DNA of 64,000 nucleotides from Bacteroides timonensis (GCF_000513195.1 NZ_CBVI010000063.1:1-64000); one strand, 5' to 3'. Shown: positions 24,466 through 34,403, numbered from the stretch's first letter. Notes: generated from the sequence alone by a model not told the origin. A program made the numbers and translations.

Positions 24466-25749
24466 ATGAAAATGAAAACATTATTTATATTATTTACTCT
24501 AATGGCCACTTTCTGCATGGGGTGCGACGACAACAGCAATGACGCAACTCCCGGGAAGCCGGAAGCCAAAATCGAGCAATTCACATTGCAATGTGGAGGC
24601 ACTTATTATCGAGGAAGTATCAATGAAACCTCCAAAGTAATCAGTATCAGTGGCATAACCAGCCGAACGGCAATCACCGGGGTTAAATATCTATTATCAG
24701 GGGGAGCTACCATCTCCCCCAACCCACAGGACATAAAACGTTGGGAAATGGAACAGAAATTTACGGTGACAAGCAGTGATAACCAAATAGCGGAATATAC
24801 TCTTTTACTGCCGGAACTGCAAAACGAGCCGGAACCATCATCAAAAGTAGTTATCGGCTATCTGCCTGCCAACGACTGGGAATATAATGACCAATTCGAT
24901 AATATACATTGGGAATATCTAACACATATCAATGTCAGTTTTGCATTAGCGAAATCCGACGGTACATTGAATACAGACAGAGTGGCCACCAACATCAGGC
25001 AGATTCGTGACAAAGCACACGCGGAAGGTGTAAAAGTTTTGATTTCTATTGCTAAAAATACCGCAGGTGAATTTACAACAGCTATCAGTAACGAAACTTC
25101 CCGAAGCGCACTGATAGCCAATATTATACAGTTCACCCGAACAAACCAGCTCGATGGATTCGATATTGACTACGAAGAGTACACAAACTGGAATGCTAAT
25201 TTTCCGTCACTCCTTGCTTTCATCCAGGCATTGCACGCAGCTAAAGACGAGAATATGCTGATGACTTGCGCAGTAGGCAGCCGATGGCTGACATATACTG
25301 AGGAATGGCAGCAGTATTTCGACTATATCAACTTAATGAGTTATGATAACGGAAGTTTTACCACGACCCCCGTACAACACTCTTCTTTTGATGATTTTGT
25401 TGCAGATTTAGCTTATTGGCTGAATACGAATCTGACTCCCAAAGAAAAAATTGTAGGAGGACTTCCTTTTTATGGTTATTCTTGGGATGAAACCGTTCCC
25501 AAAGATGAAGTAAGAGCCGTCCGCTATCATGGAATTCTCGAATATTTCGGAAAAACGGCAGAAGTAGCCGACAGTGATGTACAAAGCAAGACTTTCTACA
25601 ATGGTAGAGTCACCATTCGGAAGAAATGCCAATATGTAATGCATGAAGGTTTCGGTGGTGTCATGATCTGGCAATTGTTCCAAGATGCACACGAAGAAGA
25701 CTGGAAGCTGATTAATGTAGTGGGTGAAGTGATGTCTCAGCAAAAATAA
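24466..25749 (+). CDS. GH18 lipoprotein, probable endo-beta-N-acetylglucosaminidase
   Basis: A 427-residue lipoprotein (FCMGC, Cys20). After a small N-terminal beta-domain (about 35-115), a GH18 barrel runs from VVIGYLPANDW. The catalytic motif D230-G-F-D-I-D-Y-E237 matches DGxDxDxE, so Glu237 is the acid/base in substrate-assisted catalysis. YINLMSYD and GVMIWQLFQD are other GH18 landmarks. GH18 enzymes cut beta-1,4-GlcNAc linkages: chitinases, or endo-enzymes that release N-glycans. In a SusCD locus with surface lipoproteins, an N-glycan endo-enzyme at the cell surface is more likely than a chitinase (inference). Last gene of the operon, followed by a terminator. Confidence 0.9.
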   Translation: MKMKTLFILFTLMATFCMGCDDNSNDATPGKPEAKIEQFTLQCGGTYYRGSINETSKVISISGITSRTAITGVKYLLSGGATISPNPQDIKRWEMEQKFTVTSSDNQIAEYTLLLPELQNEPEPSSKVVIGYLPANDWEYNDQFDNIHWEYLTHINVSFALAKSDGTLNTDRVATNIRQIRDKAHAEGVKVLISIAKNTAGEFTTAISNETSRSALIANIIQFTRTNQLDGFDIDYEEYTNWNANFPSLLAFIQALHAAKDENMLMTCAVGSRWLTYTEEWQQYFDYINLMSYDNGSFTTTPVQHSSFDDFVADLAYWLNTNLTPKEKIVGGLPFYGYSWDETVPKDEVRAVRYHGILEYFGKTAEVADSDVQSKTFYNGRVTIRKKCQYVMHEGFGGVMIWQLFQDAHEEDWKLINVVGEVMSQQK

Positions 25750-25844
25750 GAGAAGGACATTGTAGCTCCATGAGAAGGCATTCTCAATAATTAAAGAAAA
25801 GAATATGACCTTATAGAGGCAAGAAATAGATAAATTTGGAATTT

Positions 25845-25874
25845 AAAGGGAGGTCCTCTTATCACCTCCTTTTT
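25845..25874 (+). terminator. intrinsic terminator of the PUL operon
   Basis: AAAGGGAGGT (25845-25854) pairs with ACCTCCTTTT with one G-T pair, and the 3' arm runs into Ts. It lies about 95 bases after the GH18 stop codon. Confidence 0.7.
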
Positions 25875-26192
25875 AAACAATAAAGTAAGCTAAATTTATA
25901 GGTTAAAGGTATCTTCCCATATGAGATGATATTCTTTTCTTGAAAGCACGAGCTAAAAACAGCCCGAAAATCCCGAAAGATAGCCATGCCCTAAACCTTT
26001 CCTTTGGTAGTGAATGACAATGAAATAGAGATATAATGGGATATAACAATGAAACATAGAAAGTTCCTTTTTTGTAAAAGTAACTTTTTCGAGACAGGTT
26101 TAGGATAAGAAATCCCCAAACATCCTCTAATCATCTTATAAATATAAAACGTTTAGGGATGTTGGGGAACAGCATTAACAGAGTTTCTTATA
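25875..26192. other. intergenic DNA with an inverted repeat
   Basis: No gene is supported. An inverted repeat TCCCCAAACATCC (26113-26125) and GGATGTTGGGGA (26157-26168), with one bulged base, lies just beyond the aquaporin stop and could end its transcript. A short minus-strand frame ending near 25916 (AWLSFGIFGLF and nearby residues) has no start codon and was not identified. Confidence 0.4.
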
Positions 26193-26870
26193 TTATTTTC
26201 TTATTTCCCTTTGGGGAGCAGCCAGTATTTTCCAGACGATGGCAGATAGTGCAGCTCCTACGCATGGAGCAGCAATAAAGAGCCATAGCTGTGCTAAGGC
26301 TTCACTGCCTGCAAACAGAGCAGGTCCGATACTGCGTGCCGGATTGACAGAGGTTCCGGTTATAGGAATACAAACGATGTGGACTAAAACCAATGTGAGG
26401 CCAATGGCTAGCCCGGCAAACTTAGGTGCCGAATTTTCATTGGCTGTTGTACCTAGTACTACTAATACGAAAATAAAAGTAAATACCGCTTCCGCAATAA
26501 AAGCGGGGACGAGTGCAGCTTCTCCGAAACTGTTTGCACCGGTGCCTGTTATGCCTAGTCCTGATGTTATGGCATAAAGGATGGCCGAACCGGCTATGGC
26601 ACCTATTACTTGCGACACCATGTAACCAATTGCTTCACCGGTTTTCATACGTCCGGAAAGCCATACTCCAAGTGTGATGGCTGGATTGATGTGGCAGCCC
26701 GATATGCCTCCGATGGTATATGCCATTGCTACGACCGATAGGCCGAATGCAAAGGCAATGGTTAGCACGCCGGCAACTGAAGTTGCCCCTCCATTAAGAA
26801 CAGCTGCTCCGCAGCCCATCAGAACAAGCACCATTGTTCCAAGTGCTTCTGCTAAAAATTTCTTGTTCAT
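26193..26870 (-). CDS. aqpZ: aquaporin Z-type water channel
   Basis: A 225-residue MIP-family channel with six membrane segments and both NPA boxes (N62-P-A in CHINPAIT; N176-P-A-R179 in SVNPARS). The aromatic/arginine filter residues align with E. coli AqpZ: Phe42, His164, Thr173 and Arg179. This marks it as a water-selective aquaporin, not a glycerol facilitator. It sits in the inner membrane and permits rapid water flow under osmotic change. It is a single-gene unit on the minus strand; the remnant of a response regulator lies upstream. Confidence 0.93.
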   Translation of the reverse strand: MNKKFLAEALGTMVLVLMGCGAAVLNGGATSVAGVLTIAFAFGLSVVAMAYTIGGISGCHINPAITLGVWLSGRMKTGEAIGYMVSQVIGAIAGSAILYAITSGLGITGTGANSFGEAALVPAFIAEAVFTFIFVLVVLGTTANENSAPKFAGLAIGLTLVLVHIVCIPITGTSVNPARSIGPALFAGSEALAQLWLFIAAPCVGAALSAIVWKILAAPQREIRK

Positions 26871-26939
26871 AACTTTTTTTATTTATGGAAATAGTAAATT
26901 CTTATTCAAAACTGTATTTTCATTCTTCTCATACGCAAA

Positions 26940-27203
26940 CTAAACTCCCGTTTTATGAAGCATCTCAATCAAGGCATTCTTCTCCAGTGGTTTAGGCAGG
27001 AATCCGTTAAAACCTCTGGACAGCACTTTTTCCTTATCGTCATTATAGGCAAAGGCTGTAACGGCTATAATAGGAACATTTGATTCGAGCTGCCTGATTG
27101 CATCATCTGTTATTAATAGTAGTTTGTTAAGATTTACTTTGCTGATGTACCTCCCGTTTGCACAGATTTTATTACTTAAGATAAGTATCAGTAAAGAAAT
27201 CTA
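26940..27203 (-). pseudogene. C-terminal remnant of a response-regulator receiver domain
   Basis: The minus-strand frame ending at stop TAG 26940 encodes VPIIAVTAFAYNDDKEKVLS, then RGFNGFLPKPLEKNALIEML. This is the end of a receiver domain: the beta-4/T-A motif and the K-P dipeptide of beta-5. The phospho-acceptor Asp and the first half are absent. The upstream 40 codons stay open but are not recognisable and contain no start. It is probably the tail of a hybrid kinase of the type encoded next door, lost by deletion. Confidence 0.7.
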
Positions 27204-27468
27204 GAATATTCTCGTACAAAAATAGACAATATCCCTTTCTTTATTCAATTTTTATGATGAATAAAAGGGCAAGGTTCCAAATAGGTATATTTTTTACCCG
27301 AATGGATATACCCGCCGAGCAACCAATTCGCTAATTTCGCTAATATTATATTTAATATTAAAACCTTCTGCTAAAAAGAACGGATACAATGCTTTGAAGA
27401 AGAGAGGTAACAAGTATGGATAAACTCTTATAAATAAAGGTGACACCCAACAAACAACAACAATAAAT

Positions 27469-30189
27469 ATGAAGAAAGTACTGTATATCATTTTGTTATG
27501 GCTTGGAATGACCGGGAACTTATATGCACAAGATAAAGAGGAAATAGATTATATATTGGTTTTGAATTCTATTAATTTTAACGAGGTCAAGACACGTCTG
27601 CTCTTCGAAACTATTCGGGATGAGTTTACTTCAGACCACGTTAAAGTAGTCAGTGAAAGCTTGGGCTTAAAACTGGCTGTTAAGGAAGAAGCTCTTGCCG
27701 TGCCGTCTCTGCAGTCTTTGGAGGAAGCTGATGCCAAGCTCCATTATTTACGGGAAAAGTATGAACACAAACGGAAACCGCTGGTTTTACTGTTTATAGG
27801 TGATCCGGGCTGGTTGTTGTGCAAACCTTTATTTGAGGATATCTGGAAAGATGTACCGACTGTCATCTGTATGGCACGTGACCGTATGGCTCCTGACATA
27901 AGTGTGATGTTGGACAAAAACGAAATGCACCTGAAATCGGAATTAAGACCCACTAAAGAAGTCCTGAAACCTTATAATGCAGTAGCGCTTAAACAGCCGG
28001 TATTCATAAGAGAAACGGTATCGCTGATGCGTAAGTTGATGCCTGATATGGATAAAATAGCTTTTGTTTCCGACCAACGTTATATCAGCCTTTTCACACG
28101 TATTGAACTGAAAGATACATTGGGTATATATTTCCCTGATATAAAGCTCCAGGAGTTGACCAGCCCTCAGTTGAACACGCAAGATCTTCTGGACACGCTT
28201 TCAACAGAAAAGAAACATACCGGGCTGATTTATTACTCTTGGTTTGTACCAATGCGCAAAAGTATTGATACCTATCTGGATGACAACATACAAACCATAG
28301 TTTCTGCTTTTTCCAAGGCTCCGGTCTTCACATTAACGGATTTGAATCCGGAAACAGGCAGTTTTGCCGGAGGGCATTATATTAATGTGAAATCTCTGGC
28401 AGAAACCTGTATTGATGTACTATATCGTATCCTGAATGGGGAACAGCCTCGTGATATGCCCCTTATGATGGGAGGAAAACCTAAGACGATACTGAATTAT
28501 ACGCACCTCTCGCACTATGATATTCCGGTAGAGTTGTTCCCTTCAGAGGCGGTTTACGTACAAGCGCCTCCAAGTTTCTGGGAAAAAAATAAGTGGACTA
28601 TTATTATGCTGATAGTCATATTCTCATTGATAGCCATCATCATTATGATGCGAATGTGTGCCTATGCTCTCAAACAACGCTCACGTGAGCGGAAAATCAA
28701 GACGTTGAAAGATAATAAGGTTTTTCTGGAGAATCTGTTCAGTAACCTGTCAGTGGCGGTTGCGGTGCGGGATATACAAGATGGGTTACGATTCCTTTTT
28801 TGGAATAAAGAGGCCGAACATATATTCGGGGTCAGCCGGAAAGAGGTAATGGAAAACATGGATGTGGCCTTGTCTTCCAGTGAGATGATGCTGACCATGA
28901 ATCGGAACGATCTGGAAATACTTGAAAAAGACAAGCGGTTTTCCGGCTTATGCCGGTTCAATGCTCCGGATGGTAACGCACTTTTCCTTTATGTAAACAA
29001 ACGTATCATTTCACACCCGGATGGAAGAAGATGGTTGCTTATGACCGCCTGGGACATGACGGAACAACAACAGAATGTCGAAAAGCTGGCAGAATTGAAC
29101 AAGCGCCTGCAAACGGTCATGGAGGTTTCGCAGATGAGCCTCTGGACGTATGACATCAAGAAAGATATACTTACTTATGATGGTATCTCAGGAATCATGC
29201 CTACAGGTAATCAATGCAAATTGAAAAACTTTTTGGACCTGATTTCTCCTGAAATGAGAGATTGTGTCAGCAGAAATGTTTTCAGATTCTTGAAAGGGGA
29301 TGTACCTTCACTTCACGAGGAATTTACTTTGTACAAAAGCTTTAGCCGGACATTGGATACTCCTGTCTGGATATGTAGCCATTCAACGGTATTGAAATAT
29401 GACGCTGAAGGAAATCCTGCAATAATAGTTGGTGCTAATAAAGATATCAGTGCGCAGAAGGAGCTGGAAGAGACTCTCCTTCAGGCAAAAAGGTCGGCTG
29501 AAGAAGCGAATAGGCTGAAAGATGTATTTTTGGCGAACATGAGTCACGAAATCCGTACACCGCTCAACTCCATTGTCGGTTTTTCCAGTCTGCTGGCTGA
29601 AACGGAGGATTCTGACGAACAAGCCGAGTATTCGGGAATCATCCAGAACAATACGGAGTTATTACTCCAGTTGATTAATGACATATTGGATCTTTCTAAA
29701 ATTGAAGCGGGAACAATGGAGTTCGTCTATAAGGATGCGGATATATATGCCCTGTTTTCAGAACTCGAAAAGACAACCCGCTGGCGTGTGAAGGAGTCTG
29801 CCGTGGAAATTATCTTTGAAGACTCTCCCCAAGGAGTGATGCTGAGGATTGACCCGAACAGGTTCATGCAGGTGGTCAATAATTTTATGACAAATGCCAT
29901 AAAGTTCACCCACTATGGCAGTATCCGTTTTGGATATAGGCAGCAGGAAAACGGTGACTGGTATTTTTATCTGACGGATACAGGTGAAGGAATACCTGCC
30001 GAGAAAGTAAAGGCAGTCTTTGACCGTTTTGTAAAGTTGGATGCTTTCAAACAAGGAACGGGACTGGGACTTTCCATCTGTAAGAGTATAATAGATCGCT
30101 TTGGCGGAGATATCGGAGCCGATTCGCAGCTTGGCGTAGGTTCAACCTTCTGGTTTACCCTACCTGATAAAAGAATGGCAATAGATTGA
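27469..30189 (+). CDS. sensor histidine kinase 1 with ABC-substrate-binding-like sensor and two PAS domains
   Basis: A 906-residue membrane kinase. Signal peptide (to YAQ), a periplasmic region of about 320 residues resembling ABC-type substrate-binding proteins (opening DYILVLNSINFNEVK; GGHYINVKSLAETCIDVL), membrane helix at about 375-398, two PAS domains (about 420-660; each closing WDMTEQQ and NKDISAQ), HisKA with His693 (NMSHEIRTPLNS), and HATPase (DTGEGIP, GTGLGLSICKSI). There is no receiver and no output domain, so it must phosphorylate a separate regulator. Its sensor resembles that of kinase 4 at 45.4 kb. The next kinase gene follows 23 bases downstream. Confidence 0.92.
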   Translation: MKKVLYIILLWLGMTGNLYAQDKEEIDYILVLNSINFNEVKTRLLFETIRDEFTSDHVKVVSESLGLKLAVKEEALAVPSLQSLEEADAKLHYLREKYEHKRKPLVLLFIGDPGWLLCKPLFEDIWKDVPTVICMARDRMAPDISVMLDKNEMHLKSELRPTKEVLKPYNAVALKQPVFIRETVSLMRKLMPDMDKIAFVSDQRYISLFTRIELKDTLGIYFPDIKLQELTSPQLNTQDLLDTLSTEKKHTGLIYYSWFVPMRKSIDTYLDDNIQTIVSAFSKAPVFTLTDLNPETGSFAGGHYINVKSLAETCIDVLYRILNGEQPRDMPLMMGGKPKTILNYTHLSHYDIPVELFPSEAVYVQAPPSFWEKNKWTIIMLIVIFSLIAIIIMMRMCAYALKQRSRERKIKTLKDNKVFLENLFSNLSVAVAVRDIQDGLRFLFWNKEAEHIFGVSRKEVMENMDVALSSSEMMLTMNRNDLEILEKDKRFSGLCRFNAPDGNALFLYVNKRIISHPDGRRWLLMTAWDMTEQQQNVEKLAELNKRLQTVMEVSQMSLWTYDIKKDILTYDGISGIMPTGNQCKLKNFLDLISPEMRDCVSRNVFRFLKGDVPSLHEEFTLYKSFSRTLDTPVWICSHSTVLKYDAEGNPAIIVGANKDISAQKELEETLLQAKRSAEEANRLKDVFLANMSHEIRTPLNSIVGFSSLLAETEDSDEQAEYSGIIQNNTELLLQLINDILDLSKIEAGTMEFVYKDADIYALFSELEKTTRWRVKESAVEIIFEDSPQGVMLRIDPNRFMQVVNNFMTNAIKFTHYGSIRFGYRQQENGDWYFYLTDTGEGIPAEKVKAVFDRFVKLDAFKQGTGLGLSICKSIIDRFGGDIGADSQLGVGSTFWFTLPDKRMAID

Positions 30190-30212
30190 TTGAACAGGTA
30201 AAATTACGAGTT

Positions 30213-32177
30213 ATGTATAAGATAGTAAAGAGTCGTTTTTGGTTCCTTTTGTTTGTAATGTTGTGTGAAGTTGTATGGATAGGGGCAGTGCAAAGTGCCC
30301 CTTCCAGACAGCTGGTTATCAAAGGCGACCGGGCTTTTCCGCCTTATGAGTTCATCAATGACCAAGGAGAGCCGGATGGTTTTAATGTCGAACTGATCCA
30401 TGCTGTCATGAAAAGAGTGGGTATGCCCTATACGCTTTCTCTGGAGTATTGGCCACAAGTGGTAGAGGAGTTTCAGACTGGGAAAGTGGATGTTATAACA
30501 GGAATCATGTACTCTAACCGTCGGGCGGAAATATTCAAATTCGGAGCAATCCATACCTTTGTTTATCAGGATGTAGTATTTCGCAAAGGGCGTGCCCCTA
30601 TTACCGGGTTGGAAGATTTGGAAGGACTGGAAATTATAGTACAGGACGGAGCCATTACTCAGGAGATATTGGAGGATATGGCGATTAAGGCACATATCAT
30701 TGTTGTACCGGACTTATATGCAGGGCTTCGCATGTTGTCCGAAGGAAAACATGACGTAGCTTTGTGCAACGAAGAAATGGGATTGAGCATCATAAAAAAA
30801 TTAGAACTGGACAATCTGGAAATGTCAGAACTTGACTTACCTCCCGACGAGTATTGTTTTGCAGGGAAAAGCGATTCGTTATTGACAGTCATAGACAAGG
30901 CTTTTTATAAGTTGCAGCGTGAAGGCGAGTATGACCGGATTTTCAACAAGTGGTTCAGCACTCCTATTCACAAAGTTCCCTATTGGATTTACATCACATT
31001 GGGTATATTGGTTATAGTGGTTGCCATCGGTTATCTGTTTATAATCTTGTTGCGCAGGCAGGTAAGGAAAGCAAATAACGAAGTGAATGAGTATGTACGG
31101 AAGATGCGTTACGTATTTAACCATAGCAACATTTTGATATGGGAGTTCGATGTTGTCACCCAAATGCTGCGACTGGACTTTGGCGACGAGAGCCTGCAAG
31201 AGATTATATCCGTAGAGGAACTACTTCAGGAGCGGATTATCCCATCCCAACGGGAAGAAGTCCGCTTGTTTATGAAGCGTCTGGCCGATAGGCAGGAAGA
31301 AGATTTCACCTTACAATGGGAAATGCTTCCACAGAAGAATAGTGAAAATAAGGATGCACGCTATGCCATCATCAACGGGATGCCGATGCGGGATGCCAAT
31401 GGAAAGATTATAGCTTACTCCGGCGTAAGGCGTGATGTGACAGACCTTATCTGTACACAGAACCGGCTGGAGCACGAAACGCAGCGCGCTTTGCAAGCCG
31501 ATAAGTTGAAATCGGCTTTTTTGGCCAATATGAGCCATGAGATACGTACTCCGCTGAATGCGATTGTCGGCTTTTCCGGATTGCTGCAAGAAACTGACGA
31601 CCCGCAGGAACGGAAAGAATATTCGCAGATTATCAATACAAACAATGAGCTGCTGCTTAATCTGATTAACGATATATTGGATCTCTCGCGTATAGAATCC
31701 GGCGAGGTAACACTGTATAATGAACATTTTAACCTGGCTTGCTACTTCGAGAAGTTATCTGCCTCCTTACAGCAACGGTGTGTGAATCCTGATGTGGAGT
31801 TTATTGTAGACAAACCGTATGCAGAGTGTAATGTCTATCTGGATCGTAGCCGTTTGGCACAGATATGTACCAATTTTACTACCAACTCCATCAAGCATAC
31901 TCAAAAAGGCAGCATTAAAATAGGCTATTTATATAAAGACGGCGGCATTTGGATTTATACGGAAGATACCGGCAATGGTATACCGGCAGATAAGCAATAT
32001 CTTGTCTTTCAACGGTTCGAAAAACTAAACCCTTTCGTACAAGGTACAGGATTAGGATTATCTATTTGCAAGGCGATTGTAGATGCTTGTGGCGGTAAAA
32101 TTGGATTTACCTCCAAAGAAGGAGAAGGTTCCAGATTTTGGGCATGGCTGCCATGTGAAGCCGAGATTGTTTGCTAA
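30213..32177 (+). CDS. sensor histidine kinase 2 with BvgS-type periplasmic binding domain
   Basis: A 654-residue kinase. After a signal segment comes an SBP_bac_3 (Venus-flytrap) domain at about 35-258 (FPPYEFINDQGEPDGFNVEL, GKVDVITGIMYSNRRAE), as in BvgS/EvgS sensors and amino-acid-binding proteins. Then a membrane helix (about 262-285), a PAS domain, HisKA with His442 (NMSHEIRTPLNA) and HATPase (GTGLGLSICKAI). It lacks the receiver and Hpt domains of real BvgS proteins. The longest frame begins with TTG 30186; ATG 30213 sits directly before the signal peptide and is chosen. It is probably cotranscribed with kinases 1 and 3. Confidence 0.92.
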   Translation: MYKIVKSRFWFLLFVMLCEVVWIGAVQSAPSRQLVIKGDRAFPPYEFINDQGEPDGFNVELIHAVMKRVGMPYTLSLEYWPQVVEEFQTGKVDVITGIMYSNRRAEIFKFGAIHTFVYQDVVFRKGRAPITGLEDLEGLEIIVQDGAITQEILEDMAIKAHIIVVPDLYAGLRMLSEGKHDVALCNEEMGLSIIKKLELDNLEMSELDLPPDEYCFAGKSDSLLTVIDKAFYKLQREGEYDRIFNKWFSTPIHKVPYWIYITLGILVIVVAIGYLFIILLRRQVRKANNEVNEYVRKMRYVFNHSNILIWEFDVVTQMLRLDFGDESLQEIISVEELLQERIIPSQREEVRLFMKRLADRQEEDFTLQWEMLPQKNSENKDARYAIINGMPMRDANGKIIAYSGVRRDVTDLICTQNRLEHETQRALQADKLKSAFLANMSHEIRTPLNAIVGFSGLLQETDDPQERKEYSQIINTNNELLLNLINDILDLSRIESGEVTLYNEHFNLACYFEKLSASLQQRCVNPDVEFIVDKPYAECNVYLDRSRLAQICTNFTTNSIKHTQKGSIKIGYLYKDGGIWIYTEDTGNGIPADKQYLVFQRFEKLNPFVQGTGLGLSICKAIVDACGGKIGFTSKEGEGSRFWAWLPCEAEIVC

Positions 32178-32179
32178 AG

Positions 32180-34357
32180 ATGAATTGTAAGATGAAGCAT
32201 AAAAGAGTATATATCTTATTTCTGATAGGGTGGACGATGAGCCTTTCCCTGCAAGCACAGAATAACCCTTTCAAGATAGATGATAAGCTATATGCGGACT
32301 ATCAACGCTGCAACAAAGTATTGAAAGAGAAGGTTGTTCTTGCCATGGCCGACTCCCTGTTTCACAAAGCAGCCCGGAAAGGGGATGTGAAAGCGCAGTG
32401 TTTGGCGTGGCATGTCAAATGCGACCACTATTATTATATAGAGGATATACCCTCTCTTCAGAAAGCGATAAAGGATGCACGGAAGTTTATAGAGAAAACG
32501 CCCTTTCATCAGTACTTGTTCAGTACCTGGATGAGGTTGATAAGTTATTACGAACGGCAAAGATGGTATGGCAGAGCATTGGAAGAGGTGCAAGCCATGC
32601 AAGGGGAAGCCATCCGCTTGAACAACGGGTATGGCATCTCATCAAGCTACAAGCACATGGCAAATATCTATTCCTTCCAGAAGAATTATGCAAAGAGTTT
32701 GGAATTGCATAAAAAGGCATTGGAATATGCAATCTCAAATAAAGAAACCAATAGCCTGAGTAGTATCTATCAGAATATAGGAGCCATTTATAGCAGATAC
32801 CCGGAGCGGAAGCCAAGATTGGATTCTGCTTTAGTTTATTTTCAGAAAGCGTTGGAAACAGCATTGAATGGAATGCAGAAAATAGGAATTTATGCCCGCA
32901 TGGCTTCCGCTGAACTGGATGCAGATCACCCGGATGCTGCATGGCCTTATTTGCAAGAAGTAGCATTCCTACGGAAAAAATATCCGCTATATGGAGCAAC
33001 AAGCGATACATATTTTATCACTTTGTCCAATTATTACCGGAGAAAGGAAGATTTGGACAAGGCTATTTTATTCAGCGATTCCATAACCAGTAAGATAGTA
33101 CAAGCCCATCTGAAAAGGTTGATTTATCAAAGCTTGGGGGATTATAAGCAAGCTTATGAGTGGTACGACACTTATATCGGCTTAAGAGATTCCACTCGTA
33201 CAGAAGAAACAGACCGATTGTTAGCTGATCTGGCCTCCCGTTTCGATAACGAGCGGTTAAATGCGGAAAAGAGCCGCTTGGAATTGCAGAATTCCGAGAT
33301 GCGCATTGCCCAAATGACCAGCGAACGCCGCTTGCTGGAAATAGGTTGGGAACGTGACACGCTGATTCTGAGAGCTACCCGTCTGGAGTTGAACAATAAA
33401 AAACTGGCATTGCAGCAAAAGGAGGAAGAAGTAGCGCATAACCAAGTAGAAGCACTCCGGCAATCGGAACGTGCGGAAAGCACCATCCGACAAAATCATT
33501 TGAAGAATATCATCCTGGGCATAGTGGTGCTATTTTTATTCCTGGTCATTCTTTTTCTCTGGCATTACATCATACACAGAAGAAAAACGGAGATGATTGT
33601 CCGGAAAGAAAGAGATATTGCCTTACAAGCTCAAAGTGAAGCTGAACAGGCACGTCAGGAAGCCGTAAACGCCAACCAACTGAAATCTCTCTTTCTGCAG
33701 AACATGAGCCATGAGATTCGTACACCTCTCAATGCAATAATAGGCTTTACCGAGGTGCTCAACAGCGATGAAGAATTGGTGGACTTCGAACCCGAAGAGC
33801 GTAAGGAAATGTTAGGGTTGATTGAAACTAACACCGAGCTGCTTACCACCCTGATTAATGATATTTTGGACTTGTCTAAATTGGAAAGCAATACCTATGT
33901 ATTAAATCCAACTCCCGTCGGTGTGAGCGAACTTTGTCATTCGGTTATAGCCAGCATGGCTCACCGCGTACCGTCCGGAGTGGATTTGCGTCTGGAAGAA
34001 CCCGATGCAGCCCATCAGATGGTATTGAATACGGATGCGGCACGCTTGCAACAAGTGCTGAATAACTTTCTGACTAATGCCTGCAAATACACCGAGCATG
34101 GAAGCATCACTTTGGCCTATCTCATGGTGGGTAACGCTATTGAGTTTTCGGTAGCTGATACCGGAAGTGGCATTCCGGCTGACAAGGCAGAAAGTATTTT
34201 TGAGCGTTTTGAGAAGTTGGACAATTTCAAGCAAGGAACGGGTCTGGGCCTGAATATTTGTCGCCGCATTGCCGGTTTGGTAGGCGGACGTGTGTATGTG
34301 GATACATCCTATACAGATGGTGCACGCTTTGTTTTTCTGCATCCGATTCTTCCGTAA
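32180..34357 (+). CDS. sensor histidine kinase 3 with TPR sensor region
   Basis: A 725-residue kinase. Signal peptide (to LQAQ), tetratricopeptide repeats at about 60-330 (GISSSYKHMANIYSFQKNYA and related units), a long coiled coil (about 340-435), membrane helix at about 443-465, HisKA with His511 (NMSHEIRTPLNA), and HATPase (DTGSGIPADK, GTGLGLNICRRI). Periplasmic TPRs feeding into a membrane kinase are common in Bacteroidetes; the ligand is unknown. No receiver. ATG 32180 is two bases after the stop of kinase 2; a second ATG at 32192 is equally possible. An upstream TTG frame overlaps kinase 2 and is discounted. Confidence 0.9.
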   Translation: MNCKMKHKRVYILFLIGWTMSLSLQAQNNPFKIDDKLYADYQRCNKVLKEKVVLAMADSLFHKAARKGDVKAQCLAWHVKCDHYYYIEDIPSLQKAIKDARKFIEKTPFHQYLFSTWMRLISYYERQRWYGRALEEVQAMQGEAIRLNNGYGISSSYKHMANIYSFQKNYAKSLELHKKALEYAISNKETNSLSSIYQNIGAIYSRYPERKPRLDSALVYFQKALETALNGMQKIGIYARMASAELDADHPDAAWPYLQEVAFLRKKYPLYGATSDTYFITLSNYYRRKEDLDKAILFSDSITSKIVQAHLKRLIYQSLGDYKQAYEWYDTYIGLRDSTRTEETDRLLADLASRFDNERLNAEKSRLELQNSEMRIAQMTSERRLLEIGWERDTLILRATRLELNNKKLALQQKEEEVAHNQVEALRQSERAESTIRQNHLKNIILGIVVLFLFLVILFLWHYIIHRRKTEMIVRKERDIALQAQSEAEQARQEAVNANQLKSLFLQNMSHEIRTPLNAIIGFTEVLNSDEELVDFEPEERKEMLGLIETNTELLTTLINDILDLSKLESNTYVLNPTPVGVSELCHSVIASMAHRVPSGVDLRLEEPDAAHQMVLNTDAARLQQVLNNFLTNACKYTEHGSITLAYLMVGNAIEFSVADTGSGIPADKAESIFERFEKLDNFKQGTGLGLNICRRIAGLVGGRVYVDTSYTDGARFVFLHPILP

Positions 34358-34370
34358 AATAGAAAAAGCG

Positions 34371-34378
34371 TATTTTTG
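34371..34378 (+). promoter_or_regulatory. -7 promoter element of the EamA transporter gene
   Basis: TATTTTTG fits TAnnTTTG and ends 25 bases before ATG 34404, the same spacing as at the hydrolase gene. It starts 13 bases after the kinase 3 stop, so the exporter has its own promoter. Confidence 0.55.
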
Positions 34379-34403
34379 CAGGATTTTTTTAGAAACAAAC
34401 AAT

